NCBI GenBank assembly: GCA_013397935.1 | Contig: VZRN01004715.1 | Span: 326,964 to 390,963, forward strand | Reading direction: 5' to 3' | Length of the DNA stretch: 64,000 bases | From: Dasyornis broadbenti | Lineage: Eukaryota; Chordata; Aves; Passeriformes; Dasyornithidae | Shown here: piece by piece, positions 1-13,124 of the stretch | Layout: the number at the start of each line of letters is the position of its first letter | How positions within the stretch are numbered: the stretch's first letter is position 1 | Translations under genes and position numbers: made by a program | The notes under the pieces: model-generated | Seen by the model: the letters and a program-made list of their open reading frames with translations, nothing else | What the model was told of the DNA's origin: nothing | The model's database searches: none

Positions 1-1494
1 AACTTACATAAATTAGTGCTTCTGCTGAAAAGTTTAAGATACCTGAAAAATATTAGAAAAGAGCAGAGTAAGAGGATCAGAGGAGCAGGAGTGTGTGACA
101 ACCTGCTGGAGTTGATAGAGTTACAAAGGTTAAGCACATATGAGATTTTATAGGAACACAACTAGGGAGTTCTGAGCAGAACAGAAAAATATTAGGAAAC
201 AGACATTACCACACATTTAATGTTAAATTTTCAACATATCATGAAACTTGGGTGATTTGTCAGTGGTGCTAGAAACTCCTCTGGACTTTTAGGCCAATAT
301 TGTTATTTCAGAGTATCAGAGTTATGATTTTTGATCTATGTGTGTTAAAAAGACTAAAGAAAATTCTTTTACGGGTTGGCTGCCTCAAGGTAGATTTTAG
401 GAATCAAATCTGTGAAAAGATTATTGTTTCTCTTTGGTTTTTGCAGCTGGTGAAAGAAAGGTACATTAAATATGGTTACTATAATAATAAAGAGTATACA
501 ATGTTCAAGAGTACACTGCAGTATCTTCTATTGTGCAGGGAGGCTGAATTACGTCAAAGTAGAGAAAAATGCTGAGAGAAAGCTACTTTCAAATGAGAAT
601 TTTCTCTTCTAATTTTGTTGTATTTCCACCAAGGACTTCGACTGCTGTTCTGAATCTTCTGGAACCACTTATGATGCCCCTGTCTGTGGAGATAAGTATA
701 CCTGACTTATATGGCTAACACATTTCAGGGCAAATGGTCTGAGGACTTGCTCTAAGTTGTCTTTGTGGCCCTAGATTCCTATGGCCTAGGTCAGAACTCT
801 GAAGGTCATACAGAAGACTAGAAGGAGATAGTGTCATTTTGCAGTTTTGGAATCACTCTTCTGAGTTACATGTCTTTCAGTGAAAAGAGGCTATATGTTT
901 ATATGAGACATATTTTAAAACTTCTCCCATTCCTTTTTCTTTCAATGTGTCTTAAAATACATTCTGCACAAAATAATGCAAAGCACTGTAAGCAGAATAA
1001 TTTTCACAGACCTGTTATACCATGACTTGAAAGATTCATATTTCTAGAGAAGGTGTTCCCAATCTATGGACATTTAGTCACTATTCGGAAGGGTAAAATT
1101 AATTCAATTGTTAGAAATAGGCCAATAACTCAGATGGACTTTAGGCAAAGTGTGATTAAGGCTGCTTCAAAGATGTGTTGAAACACATGTTAACATATGA
1201 GAGAGCCCTGTATCTGTAATCTGACAAATCAAAAGCTTAGGTTTTGGAAGACAAATTGAGTAGATTTCTGGATCTGTGTCATGTTTGCACAAGGAGACTG
1301 CAAAATGTTGCTGTCCACTCTATTTAGGTTCCAAAAAGATTGAAATTTGTGATGTATATGTCATGTCCCTATTCTCAATGATAACTTTTCTCCATTGGTA
1401 AAGAATACAATCTTTCATTTTACTAGGTGTATTTAAAGATTTTAAAACTTTTGAAGGAGACGGAAACTTGAAGAAGTTTATAAATCTTCCATTT
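1..1494. other. Unique AT-rich non-coding DNA
   Basis: I see no gene, known repeat or RNA here. Open frames at 300-575 (+) and 831-1025 (+) are short, have no recognisable domain, and have the composition expected of chance frames in AT-rich DNA. Confidence 0.5.
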
Positions 1495-1905
1495 CCCCAC
1501 TCAGTTTGGTATGAACAGCTAACTTCTTCAGGGTACGCTTGATCCCATCATCCAGATCACTTATGCATGTATAAAACAGTGTAGGGCCCAATATCAAGTC
1601 CTGGGGGACCCAGCTTCTGACAGGTTGCCAGTTTGAAAAGCAGCTATTTGCCACCTCCCTCTAGGTGCCACCTGCCAGCCAGTTCCCCACCCACCACACA
1701 GACCACCTGCCTCGGTCATATCACACACGTTTCTCTGGAAAGGACTGTCCACCATTTACCCCACATGCTTCATCTGACTTGTGCTAACCCCTAGGATGAT
1801 TTGTTCCATAACTTTCCCAGGGACTGAAGTAAGACTGATGTTATTAACCTTGTTCCAGTTTTCTGAGATGTTCCCTGATCTCCACAATTCCTCAAAGAAG
1901 TCCAC
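1495..1905 (-). mobile_element. CR1 LINE fragment, reverse transcriptase region
   Basis: Read on the minus strand this stretch follows the CR1 ORF2 reverse transcriptase. Near 1785-1850 it encodes a form of the conserved block 'SLTSVPGKVMEQIIL', preceded by an 'ENWNKVN' segment that matches the family's 'DWKKAN'. Further along, near 1560-1620, comes a degraded version of the 'SGVPQGSVLGP' and 'INDL' part. Around 1500-1525 the catalytic F-A-D-D stretch is eroded (the aligned residues read roughly AVHTKLSG). The sequence between these blocks is shorter than in a full CR1, so there is at least one internal deletion. Neither the 5' part nor the 3' tail is present. It is an old dead copy. The 159-codon frame at 1756-2235 (-) is partly made of this fragment and is not a gene. 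Confidence 0.8.
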
Positions 1906-4076
1906 TTCCCTTACCTTTAATGAAGATGAACTAGGTGTGTGCTTACAGGAATATACTGGAAATATCTCAACACTTGCTACCTCCTTTATTTTCCTCAGCC
2001 ATAGAATAGGAATAATATACTTTGAAATCAAGATAAGAGGACAAGTCAGATTTGACAGCTGCTCATACCACTTATTTGCAAGGAATCCATGACTACAGTA
2101 GCTAAAATATTTACTATATTTTAGTGGAGATCTCTTGGCCTCTGTAAATCCTACGTACTGAAAAAAAACATGCAAGTACTGAGTCTGTGCACAGAAGCAA
2201 GGAACTACTGTTAACAGTGGAAGAAAACGTGGCAAGCTGTAAAGTGACAGACAAAGTGGGAATGCCTATAGACAGTGGAAGAAGCAATATCACACCTTTA
2301 TGGTTGTTCTGGAGATGTAGGTGTCAAAAGTCAACCACAGGACTCTGAGATCTTAAATCCCAAATCACACAAGTTTCAAGACTACTACAGCAGTAAGAAT
2401 ATTGGCTAAAACTCACAGTTCTGAATTGTAAGGGAGAAAAGACATGAAACGCTTCCAAAACTATGCTAAAGTTTAAATAACTGAATAAATTTTCAAAGCA
2501 ATTTTTTCTTCATTTAGATCATGCTAAACTATTGACCATTTTCATTATTTCTATTGTAGCTGCCATATTTCTGATGTTAAACAATAAAAACATAATTATT
2601 AAATCATCTTGGCAGCAGCTATAACATTACATGGGAAGTACTTTTGTTTTTTCAGAATCATATGATTAGGATCTGAAAATCATAGATTCATTCTTGACCT
2701 AGCTCAAGTTAGAAGCAAACATTGTTTTCAGAACAAGAAACTAGGTTTCCATCAGGAATTATTTGAATGGGTACTTTCACGTTTTCTTTAAGCATATAAT
2801 TGTGTGTGAAAACAGGAGGAGAACAGGACAGCACCCTTGCTACCAGCTGATCGATTTACACCAGGAGCTGGTACAATTTCAGTACTTCAACCTGATCATT
2901 ATGACTTAATTGCTGAAGTTAAAAAGCAAAGGCTAGCCCATCCACTCTTACAAACGTGCTCATGGTACTGCATCCAGAACTGGGAATGGAAAATCTTTTC
3001 TAATGGCTTCCACTGGGCTTTGCATCAGGCCAGCTGGACAAAAATTTGCAGCATTTTTACAATTGTGTAGCGGGATCTTACAATTATGCTCTCCACATTT
3101 CTTCAAAGCGTTGTTTTATCAAACACTTTTCTGAAAATCAAGACCTTTAATGACTCATGCAATCATTTCCACTAAAATCTATTTTTCTGCAAATATGTGA
3201 GGCAGTGGAATCTGACTGACACACCCTTAGTTTTTACTGCTAACCGCAAAAACATGTTTGAGAATGAAGTAGACAAATGTGACAGACAGAGAGAAATGCT
3301 AGAAGCATATATAGCAAGTAAGAGTGGCATTTTGCCCTTTTTACATAAAAGCTTTATTGACTGTAATGGCGAGACAAAGTGTGAGAGCTGTAAGGGGCCT
3401 GCTCATCTGGTGTAAGGCAACATCACAAGTCAAAGATCGAATGAGAACATTGCGAGTTTGTTTTGAAGTTCACTGATATTTATCTAGTGAGTTTAGTTAT
3501 CCTGGTTTGTAAGGGGGAGAAAGGGAAATCAGGAACGTTGGTCTGAAACCATTGCAAATGACTGGAAATATTTCAATTTTTATCTTTTGAGGTAAAAATT
3601 TATACCTCAGAGCCAACAGATTTTTATTGTGCTTCAGATATCAGCAAAGAGATTGCCATTTCTTTATTTCATGAAATAAGGTTAAAGCAGTTTTTCTTTT
3701 AGAGGGTGAGTGGAGATTGTGAGACTTTGTGCTAGAAAACCCTTAAGTAAATAAAATCCTAAATCTTTTTTACTCAGTCCTATATTTTTAGACATGTGTA
3801 AGCCCTGAATGGATGTGTGCTGTGATGATAAAACCAGTATAATAAAAAGTGCTGTAGGGGAACAAAAGAAAACATCTGTATATTTTAATTAAATCCCATA
3901 ATCTAATCCATAATACTGTGCATGATTTTTATTTTATTAATTTTAATTTTTTTCCAGGTTTTCTAATTCTTAAATGAAGTATAAATAATAGAGAAGGTGA
4001 TTTGAAACCTTTACAACATTTAAATATTAAATTTAAGGAGATTAACAGAACCAGTTTCTATTAATTACTCAGAATG
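1906..4076. other. Unique non-coding DNA
   Basis: No gene or known repeat is seen. Short frames at 2837-3070 and 3197-3415 (+) have no recognisable family. A 16-base perfect palindrome (TTATTTCATGAAATAA) lies at 3664-3679. The frame continuing from the CR1 piece up to 2235 on the minus strand is not recognisable beyond about 1905. Confidence 0.45.
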
Positions 4077-4100
4077 CTATCTATCTATCTATCTATCTAT
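4077..4100. repeat. (CTAT)6 microsatellite
   Basis: Six uninterrupted copies of the tetranucleotide CTAT are present. This is a perfect short tandem repeat and probably polymorphic between individuals. Confidence 0.95.
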
Positions 4101-7100
4101 GAGGGCTTACCAATTTCAGAAAAAGTAAGATTTTATAGAAGACTGTGGAGTAAATTGTGAAGGTCTGTGTAACAGAACCAACTTATATGATCTAAAAGTG
4201 GAATTATTATAGGAATTCATACATAGCAAGTCAAACCCACTGAATTTGAAAATATTTGTTCCAGCTAGGGTGACTAATTATTTATACTGAAGAACAGATA
4301 TAGTCTGCATATTGAAGAAGTATTCTTGTGAAAAAAAAGAAAAGAATAAAATAAATCAGGGCAATTGAAAAACCTCTTTGACAGCAGACAAAATGAAAAA
4401 AAAATATTATTTTCTTCATAAGGAGATATTTTCTAAGACAGAAATATTTGGAAAATAATAGAAATTAGTCTTCCATATATGGGAGATTGAAAATATTCTG
4501 CTAGATGTTGATAAATTATTTTCTAAGCTCAATTTTGGCACTGAGGTTTTTTTGGGAAAAAAAAGTAAAAAACCAGCACCCAAACCCCAGCAGTACCAAA
4601 ACCACAACACCTATCTAGCCCATTGTTCTGACATTTTTGTATGAAACTTTTTTTAAGACTTTCTAGAAATCAATGCATTAACCTCAGTGGACTTTCCTGT
4701 ACCTATATATTTATTAAGTCATAAAAAATGTTCCAATGTCATGTATTTTCATCTGTATAATTACTGTTTTCTTTATTAAAAGGTATAAGGTGTGCTAAGT
4801 AATCTACCAAGAAGAAATATGAAAACACTTAATGTTACCTATCATGGGTAGCTTTATTACAGTTCATAACTTGCATAATATTGAAAATTTGAACATTTTA
4901 TTAACACATTATCTTTTTTAGCACTTGCTTGTTCAATAAGATCCTTTATAAGTTTTCACCTCCTGAAATTACTTACTGTATTCCTCAATTTCATTAAGAG
5001 GAATTATAGCTCTAGCAGAAAGAAGCAAGGAAAGAAAGGCATGCAGCAGCAAGAGACAAACACTACAAATAACTGCTGTAAGAATAAATGATGCTTTGTT
5101 TATATCTTCATGGTGACTAGAAAGGTGAAGAATTAAAAATATTTGGTACTTTTACTTCTCAGTGAAAGACCAAAAGCTATAATGATGTGTGAAGTACGCT
5201 ATTTCAGGAAAGAATTAGTCATACAAACATTTTCCTTCTGCTTTCTTTTTTTTTTTTTTTTCTGTTACATTTGTATTTAATTACTGTGGATGTTCACTCA
5301 GTGAAAGACACTAACAGTTTACAATCTTCCTGATGCCAGTTTACTTCAAAGAAACAGAGGAAAGTAACTTATTTATATTCTTTTTTTAACCCCAAGAGGG
5401 CAAAATTCAGAAGAAGCTTCCATGAGTACTTTGAACTGTTGCATTGGTCTGAATTTTGCTCTCTTAAAGGTTCGTGAGAGTTTTCTCAGAGTCTGTGGGA
5501 AAATCCACTAAGTCAGTGACAGGATTCTGTGATGATCAATACTGATTCAACAACAGTTTTTCAAAGATTGCAGTTTGGGCAAGGGGCATACTGAATAAAG
5601 TGACTAACAGCAGAAAGAAATTTCTAATTCTTTTATAGTAATGAAAGAAAAATGCATTCTGGAGGAGAACATGCTCACCAGCTGCTGGTAGAAACAATAT
5701 GCTAGACTGGACTCTACTAAATTTCAAGCATTGTTGGAGATACAAACATTATGTCTTGTCTGAAATTAATTTCTGAAAAATAAAGCATACTGCTCATGTG
5801 TATTAATCAGCCATGAAGTAATATATTTAAGTTTTTTCTTATAGACTTCAATAACTGGAAAAATAATTGCAACTAGTATTCCTTTGAAAGTATAAGCATA
5901 TAGTCTGATCTCTGCAATCCTATGCTGGCTGTTCTTGTTGCAGAGATAATAATGAATAAGAACTATGACATACGCCAATTCCCTTTGCTACTGAACTTTA
6001 TTGTTATTCAGCTTATCTTCAATGTGTCCTCTCCATGCCAAAATTCTGGGTATGCCACCATTTTTTAAATATTCTGACATTACTTAGGATAATAAAAACT
6101 TTTAGGAAGGCACCAGGAACAGATTGCCGTACATTTTATAAATTAAGAAAAATGCTTTTTAAAGTAAAATAATACAAAGAATGCAGAAATAGAAAAAAAT
6201 AGAAATAGAATTTAGAAGTCAGCTACTGTTTGGCATTCTAAGCTTTGGTACAAAGAAACGGAAAACTGTATCAAATATGTCTCAGTATGGAATCACTGGA
6301 AAAGAGTGAAATCAGGAATATTTTCTAACACAAGAAAAGCTGCCCTATTAGAAGGGAAAAAGAGTGTAGTATAGACCATTTTTGTGTTTAAATAATTGAA
6401 GCAGCAGTTTGATAGGATTTATTACAGAAGGTAAGCTAATTGAAGGGTTCCTAAAAGTCTAACAGATTATAATAAAAATTTAGATTCCTTCTGGAATAAC
6501 TCTTCCCCCTTGCTTTGCCTTGTCATGCCTTGTCTTCCTTTCCTTTTGCTTCCCTTTCCACCTTTCTATATTTCTCTTTTTATCCCAGTCTCCCTCTCTC
6601 TTTCCTGGCATCTCTTATTAAAATAATATTTTCATTCATTAATGGTCACCATGCACAACTTAGAATACATAAAGAAATACGAATATACAATGATTTGATC
6701 AGAAAGTAACTCAATTTATCAAACCGTATGGGAAATTTCAGTTACTCTGAAAGGAATTCACAGAAGGATCCAAGAAAACACAGACATCAAAAGGAGGAAA
6801 ACATTAAGAGAATCTGACAATTAAGAGTAATTTGAAGGAAGTTTATCAAAGTAGCATGATCTAGAAATCTATCAAACCTTAATGTGTTAGCAAAAATGCA
6901 TCAAGTCGACTTATTAAATTACACTTCAATAAACTTCAGAAAGTGAAAAGAGAATTAAGATCATAATTTTTATTTTTTCTGTATTGTCTTTCTTCTTTCC
7001 AGTGCTCTGGGACTCATCTATGACGGTGGCTTGTGTCAGTTGCTCCCAAAAAAATTGTAAAAAACCTTTACCAGAAAATAATGTCATAAGCTGCATAATG

Positions 7101-7640
7101 AGTAGCCTTTCTAATGCTTTGGTTTAAGAAATACATCTCACAGAAACTTCAGCAACAAAACCCATTTCATTGTAGCAGAAATCTTTATATTCTTTGAGAG
7201 CATATGAATAAAAGCATGGTTTCTGTGTCTTTGTCACAGTGCCTGCTACTCATATTTTCAATGCACTTTCTATGGACCCTCTTTCTGCTTATCCTTTTAA
7301 ACATTTTTCTCTGAATATTTCAGTTTTTATATAATTTATGGGCAGGGTGACCAGAAATCATTGGCATTCAAGGTGAAGCTGAACTGTCTTACTTACATAA
7401 TATCTCTGTGATATCTCGAGTATTATTTTCAGCTAAGGCTTTTATACATGTGTAAACAATTTTATTCTTGGTTCATCTCTGATGTCATGCAGTTTTCTTT
7501 TTTCATCTCCTCTTCTGCTGAGTCCTACAGTTAAATTGGAGTCGGTATTTCAATAAACTCTTCCTTTACTCACTGAGTTTACTTGAAACCATCACAGTCA
7601 TATTGGCACAAGATAAAAAAATAGTTTGAATCATTTGCAG
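4101..7640. other. Unique AT-rich non-coding DNA
   Basis: No gene or recognisable transposon is seen. A run of 16 T lies at 5246-5261. The small open frames at 4416-4610, 5536-5745 and 5766-5978 on the minus strand, and at 6515-6709 on the plus strand, show no domain or codon pattern worth calling. A pyrimidine-rich patch lies at about 6505-6615. Confidence 0.45.
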
Positions 7641-8092
7641 ACTTTCTGCCCCTCTGCTCTGCTCTGGTGAGACCCCAGCTGCAGTGCTGCATCCAGCTCT
7701 GGAGTTCAGCACAGGAAGGACATGGACCTGCTGGAGTGAGACCAGAGGAGGGCAATGAAGATTAAAAGTATGGAGCACCTCTCCTATGAGGAAAGGTTGA
7801 GGTTTTTGGGATTGCTCAGCCTGGAGAAGAAAAGGATTTGGGGTGACCTAATTATGGTCTTACAGTACATGAAGGGGGTCTATGGGAAAGGTAGAGAGGG
7901 TCTGTTTAAAGAGCATGTAGTGACAGAAAAAGGGGGAATAGCTTCAGACTGAACTTGATGACCTGTAAGATTCCTTCAAACTGAAGATATTTTATGATTT
8001 TATGATCCTATAGGTGGTATTCCTGGCCATGGCAGACATGTGGGAACTAGATGATCTGTAAGGTCTTTTCCAACACAAATCTTTCTATGTTT
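7641..8092 (+). mobile_element. CR1 LINE 3' end with two tail copies
   Basis: From 7641 the sequence follows the last part of CR1 ORF2. In the plus frame it encodes recognisable versions of 'EHLSYEERLR.LGLLSLEKKR..GDLI' at about 7770-7855, then passes the 'KGVYGKGREGLF' stretch and breaks off near 7950. What follows is a CR1-type terminus (TTGATGACCTGTAAG, ending in TTTTATGA repeats near 7990-8005). A second CR1 terminus then follows at about 8013-8092, carrying the 'CCTGGCCATGGCAGAC' and 'GAACTAGATGATCTGTAAGG' landmarks. Either a very short 5'-truncated CR1 inserted into the tail of an older copy, or an internal deletion and duplication rearranged one copy. The copy is non-functional. Confidence 0.85.
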
Positions 8093-9159
8093 TTCTTCAT
8101 CTTTCGTTTCCCCCACTGATCACTAACACCTCCATTTTCACTGAAGGAGAGTAGGCTTTCAACTTCACTTTTGTTTCACCTCTCTTTTTCAAATGAATTA
8201 AATGAATTTAATGAATTAAATCTACCTACCTCATCCTTTATGACATTTCTAGTATTTACTGTTTTTATTGGAAGAAGTACAACTTATAGAAGTCTATTCA
8301 TATCTCAGTCATTGAAGAAATTTATTTGTTTCTAGTATTGCTGCTCTTTTTAGCAACAAGTTCATCTATTTCTTTGTCACTGTGAACTGTTTGATTATTT
8401 TGCATCCAGAGGCCCAAATTTATGTTTTAAAATTCTTGTAGAATTATATTGTCACTCTCTGAACATTATGCAAGAAAATACACAGGAAAAATCTGTTACA
8501 ATATGTATACCTCTTGAGTAGTCTTAAACTCTGTTTTGATATCAAGGATTTATAGGAACTCCGACACAAATTGTACCTCTTGGTGGCCAAGGACATGATA
8601 TCATAAGATCAAATTTGAGGGAAGACAAAAAAATCTTTATCCTTGTGTTACACTGAGCTTTCTTTCTTATTAATATCTACCCTATTTAATTTTCAAAATT
8701 AGGGACCTACCCATATTCCTGTTACAGTTTTCATGGTTTTTTTCTGTCTTCAGTCATTAATAGCATGAATGACTTTTCTATGCTCTTAGTAACCTGACTT
8801 CTTCCTTCCTATTGCTCTTATGTTATGCAACTGAGCACTGGCTGTGCATCTTGAGTGTTCTTTTTCCCAGAGATGCAGGTACCTGAGTGTCCCTAGGGCC
8901 AGCGTGTGAGGCTTGTGCTCTGCCAGCTCTTTGCCTTCCTCTGTGTTCTAAGTGTGTGGTAGTGAGAAGCAACTTTCTGTTTTCTCAGGGGATGGGGGAA
9001 AGGAAAAAAAAAGGTTAAAAAAAGTGAGTTTTGCTCTGTGTGTGACAACAGAAAAGGCATGAGTCATCTATGCTATACAGCAGCAGCATGAGATGGAGTG
9101 ATAAAAACAAGATCTCCATGTGTTTCTTACTAGAGCACTTAAAATACACAGTAAAGCCT
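8093..9159. other. Unique non-coding DNA
   Basis: No gene is seen. A small imperfect tandem repeat of AATGAATT-like units lies near 8193-8220. The segment at about 8820-8990 is richer in G and C than its surroundings, but has no open frame or known repeat that I recognise. Confidence 0.4.
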
Positions 9160-9246
9160 GCTCTAGCCTACCCTGCTTCAGCAGGGGCATTGGATTAGAT
9201 GGTCTCAAGAAGTCTCTTCTGTCATAAATGATTTTGTGATTCAGTT
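9160..9246 (+). mobile_element. CR1 LINE 3' terminus, short
   Basis: About 85 bases match the extreme 3' end of CR1: the 'TTGGATTAGATGGTCTC' landmark, the 'AGTCTCTTCTGTC' stretch that corresponds to the usual 'GGTCCCTTCCA', and a closing 'GATTTTGTGATTC' that is a worn octamer tail. It belongs to a different CR1 subgroup from the copy at 7.6 kb, whose terminus reads 'GAACTAGATGATCT'. Such very short 5' truncations are normal for CR1. Confidence 0.75.
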
Positions 9247-11084
9247 ACTTGTTTTTTAGAATCTTTTTCCAAAAGTCTCTTCCAGTTAATTCCTATTTAT
9301 CCTCCCCACTGTTTTTTTCCCCACCCTTTTACTTTATTGAGAAATTATTATAATACATTAATTTAGAACTTAATTGAAAAAAAAGAAAAAACACTCTACA
9401 TTGTTGAGACTATTGTATTAACAGATTCTGATTACACAGTAGCTGATTCCATGTTTTCTTTTCCTTATTCTTAAGTTTCCATAATAATTTATTCATATAA
9501 ATTTTTTTTGTTTGGTTTGGGGTTTTTTCCCTAATTTATAATAAGGAGCTACTATTCCAGTTTCTGAAAGTGCCATGAGTACTTGTAGCTCTGAAGAAAT
9601 AAGACATGCTACCTGTGAAAATGTCACTTCCCTACTGTAGAGTGTCAAAATCCTTTCTTTTTGACTTTACAAGGTTTTGTATCAAACGAACAATGCCGGC
9701 TGATGCCCAAATACTAATCAAATGCATCTACATCAATTACAGGCCAAGGTCATGATTTAAAGTCTGGTTCTGCATGGTGATTTCACAGGTCACAGCCGAA
9801 AAAGTACGGCTTTGTAAGGCAAGTTTACTCTTGCAAAATCCTAGACTTCTTTGAAAGTCTAAATGATATTTTATAAAACCGGTTCCTGACCATTAAAATG
9901 CAGAAGATCCCATTTTCAGCTCTTTGCAGACTTCCAAGAAGACTTACTGTAAAGCTGTGAATCATAGACAGTGATTCCAACTTTTTCATAGAAAAGTCTC
10001 CATAAGAAAATTGTCAGTGCTGGGTATGCTGTTGTTCAGCTTTCACACTTGTTCTTGGAGACTGCTACTGCTGCCTGATCACCACTGCACATAGCACAAA
10101 TGTGCATTCAGAAGGGTTTCGTATTCCATGTCTTGTGATTTGCTCGAAGTGCACTTGTGAAACCCAGCTCAGGTGGGAAACAGTCTTATAAATCAATCTC
10201 CACAAATCTCATTCAGATCCTTAGGTAAGGTTCTTGGTTTTAGCAAGTGAATGCGCGTTATATTAAGTATTCTGTAGGAGTGAATTGATGAGTAAAACAA
10301 GAGTAATGATTTCTCATTTATTTTCATATAAGGCAAGGACCTTTAGTATTTCAGGTTAGATTTTATTTTTCTTTTTAATCAAATTTTAAGCAGTTGTACA
10401 TAGGAAGATTGTTGCTGGGGACCTCTCGAGCTGCAAGACCCACCTACAAACGACCAAAACGTACATTTTCTTCAGCTTCATATACATCAAGGAAAATTCA
10501 GTTTCAAGAGGCACATGACAAAGCTGACTTTTAGAAGATAATCTAGAGTTATTTGATGCTGATTCAGAAGGGTAAGACATGCTAATTTAGACAATATAAT
10601 GTTTTTCTGTGGTCCATACTCTCACAGAATTTAAAACTCACGGCATATTTACAAAATTTTATGCTTCAGCTGCCAGTGGCACTTTTCTAATTTTGTTTCC
10701 TGTAATGCAAGCAATTTACAGCTTAAATTAAAAAAAAAAAGCGCTTCCATGGAACGCTAATACACGTAGAGTTCTTTTCAACATTATGGAAAAACTGTAC
10801 TCCACTGAAGACAAATCAGTTAGCGCAGTGGTGAGTCCTTTCTAAGAAACCACTTAACAGAGCAAAGCGGAGAAGTTTGTACCCCAAATGACACTGGAAA
10901 ATAATTTCTGTATTCCTGGGACATTCTGGAGCACAGCACATATACTATTAATGCAGCATCTCAAAGGACTGTGCGTAAGGCAGCAGCTTTGCCAGCTGTA
11001 TTTTGTCTCTGTCCATGAGACAAGTGTAGGACAGGGGAAGTGCAGCTCATGTTCTGCCTCAAAATGAAGACAGGTCATCAGTTT
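9247..11084. other. Unique non-coding DNA
   Basis: No gene or known repeat is seen. A T- and G-rich low-complexity patch lies at about 9500-9532. A 10-base palindrome TTCCATGGAA lies at 10745-10754, flanked by near-symmetric AGCG and CGCT. The minus-strand frames at 10386-10580 and 10854-11120 have no recognised product. The second runs into the CR1 piece that follows. Confidence 0.4.
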
Positions 11085-11230
11085 CTGCCTGTGTCCACTT
11101 GTCCTATTGCTTGGTACCACTGAGAAGAGGCTGGCTCAATCCTCCTGACACCTTCCTTTCACATATTTATAGACATTGATGAAGTCCCTTTCAGCCATCT
11201 CTTCTGAAGTCTTCTTCTTAAAGCCAAATA
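11085..11230 (-). mobile_element. CR1 LINE fragment, 3' part of ORF2
   Basis: The plus strand here is the reverse complement of the CR1 ORF2 end. Landmarks are 'GGTACCACTGAGAAGAGGCT' at 11113-11132, the 'TCCTCCTGACACC' stretch, then 'ATTTATAGACATTGATGAAG' and 'TCTCTTCTGAAGTCTTC'. These match the family order. Both ends fade into unrecognised DNA, so the true limits could be wider, and the stretch from 10860 could be a more decayed part of the same copy. It is non-functional. Confidence 0.7.
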
Positions 11231-12973
11231 TAGAGGCTGAATTCAGGTTTGCTAGACAGAAGCAGCCTATCTATCAAACAAGTGGATGTAAACCTAATGG
11301 GGTTGTTTGTCTTAACTAGCTGGTGGAATTAACAGTGTGCTGCTTTTTGTGCAAGAAGGCTAATTAAGTGTAGTTATATTAAAACTAAAAAAACCTCTAC
11401 TATAAAATGCTTGCATGTATTTACTACACAGAAAATGAAATAGGAGGCTATATTGAAAGACTTGCTTCAGCTGTTGCAATAGTGAAGAGTGTATCAGTCA
11501 TCTGAAGCAGAAAAAGTGTCTGGGATATAGGAACTGTAGGGCTCTGTTCAGATGTGCTTTGCTTTGCAGTACATCAAATGATTGTGATGACACAGACTAA
11601 CATTAACCAAGAATGTGTGTATACAGTACTGTACCCTCCTGCCGCAGAGTTTTGAATCACCTGCAAATTGATGTATCACTTTCATTTAAAGAAGTAACAA
11701 AAGATATAGCCTGCAGTCATGAACAGACTCCAGAAGTGTTCTCAGAAGCACTCTAATGCGACAAATACAATGTTGATGTTCTCCATTTAAAAAAAAAAAA
11801 AAAGTCATTATGCACTATATTCACAGAGTTTGTAAAAGTATTTAGAAAGGCATTGGCTGTAAATATGTACATATGGCATTCACTGTATGAATCTACCTTT
11901 AGAATACAAAATTGATTTACCGGCATAAAGACAATTATTTCTATAAAGATCCTACTGCAAGAAAATAACAATATATTTGGAAATCTTGGTAATGTCTGTT
12001 ATGGCCTCTATAATGGATGAAAAAAATGTAGTCTATGTGCAAACTACTTCCTGTATCCATGGTAGACTAATTTACCAGGACAGTTCTGACTTGTTTTTAA
12101 AATGGACTTGCTTATCTGCTTTCATAGAGATTATAGCTACAAGGAAATCCTCAGTAATCAGTTCACCAGTGATAAATCAAGTATTGAAACTATCTAGATG
12201 AAGTTGAAGGTCTTGCAAAACATTCTGATTTAGCTTTTGAGGTGATAGTTACTGGCCAGGAAGTCATGGAGGTTGAAGTATTTTCATTTATAGACAGTAT
12301 AGATTTAAAACAGATAACAGGAGCCTAAACTTCTCTCCATTTAATTACTGGTGTGCCTCAAACTCATCATTAAATTAAAATAGGATATACATACTCTTAT
12401 ACTCTTATTTTGAGGCTTTTATTTAGTAAAGAATAGGGAGAGTGTCATTTGTGTCAGTGTGTTGTAGCTGGCCTGGAGTAAAACCCAGTTCTTTTTTTCA
12501 CATGGACTGTGAGAGAGAGAGCATTAAAATAGTAAAGATTTGCAGTCTGCATTGTCTTAGAAACTGAGCATCTAAAGAGGAGGAAATCTATCCTCTTCCC
12601 CCTTTAAGCTATACAGATGTTCAGCCAGTTTTTATGTCTATTATGCTTTGGATACACTGGAGTTATAGAAATTTAGCTTTTCTGTTGTGGTGTGTGCTCA
12701 ATACACTGATAATTCTAACCATAACAGAACTCAGATGGTGGTGAACTGTAGTGAACTTTCTCTTACTTTCAATGAGCAGTATTTTATTTGACAATTTTAT
12801 AGTGAAAAACCCTTATTCATTTCTCTGAACTAAAATTGTAATCACCTGCCAATTTTGAAAGACAGGTTGTCTTGCAAGAGATTATTTTGAACAAAACCCC
12901 AGAGCAACTCATCACTGAGGAGCTTTTTGCTAATTTCTTTAACTCTGGTAATTTATAAATTGAAAAAGTTATC
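11231..12973. other. Unique non-coding DNA
   Basis: No gene or recognisable repeat is seen. A poly-A run lies at about 11789-11803. Short frames at 11753-11971 (-) and 11977-12201 (+) have no recognisable domain. Confidence 0.4.
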
Positions 12974-13060
12974 AAATCATAGACTCATATAAAGATTTGA
13001 TTTGGAAGGGACTTTTAAAGATCATCTAGTCCAACTCACACATCATGGGCAGGGATATGT
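12974..13060 (-). mobile_element. CR1 LINE 3' terminus
   Basis: The plus strand shows the reversed CR1 end: 'AATCATAGACTCATA' (worn octamers), then 'TTTGGAAGGGAC', 'AAAGATCATCTAGTCCAACT' and 'CATGGGCAGGGATA'. This is the standard order of the avian CR1 3' untranslated end. Upstream CR1 sequence would be expected next. Instead about 65 bases of unrecognised sequence follow before ORF2 sequence resumes at about 13125, so the copy is internally deleted or two copies lie close together. Confidence 0.85.
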
Positions 13061-13124
13061 CTCAGTGTTTAAGTAAGATTTGTACAACACCCTTAATAAC
13101 AAGATTTAATTTTTTGTCATCCCT

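Noticed and set aside
1756..2235. Longest open frame of the window, 159 codons, minus strand
   Set aside because: Its recognisable part is CR1 reverse transcriptase. The remainder has no domain and begins in unrelated flank, so it is a chance fusion.
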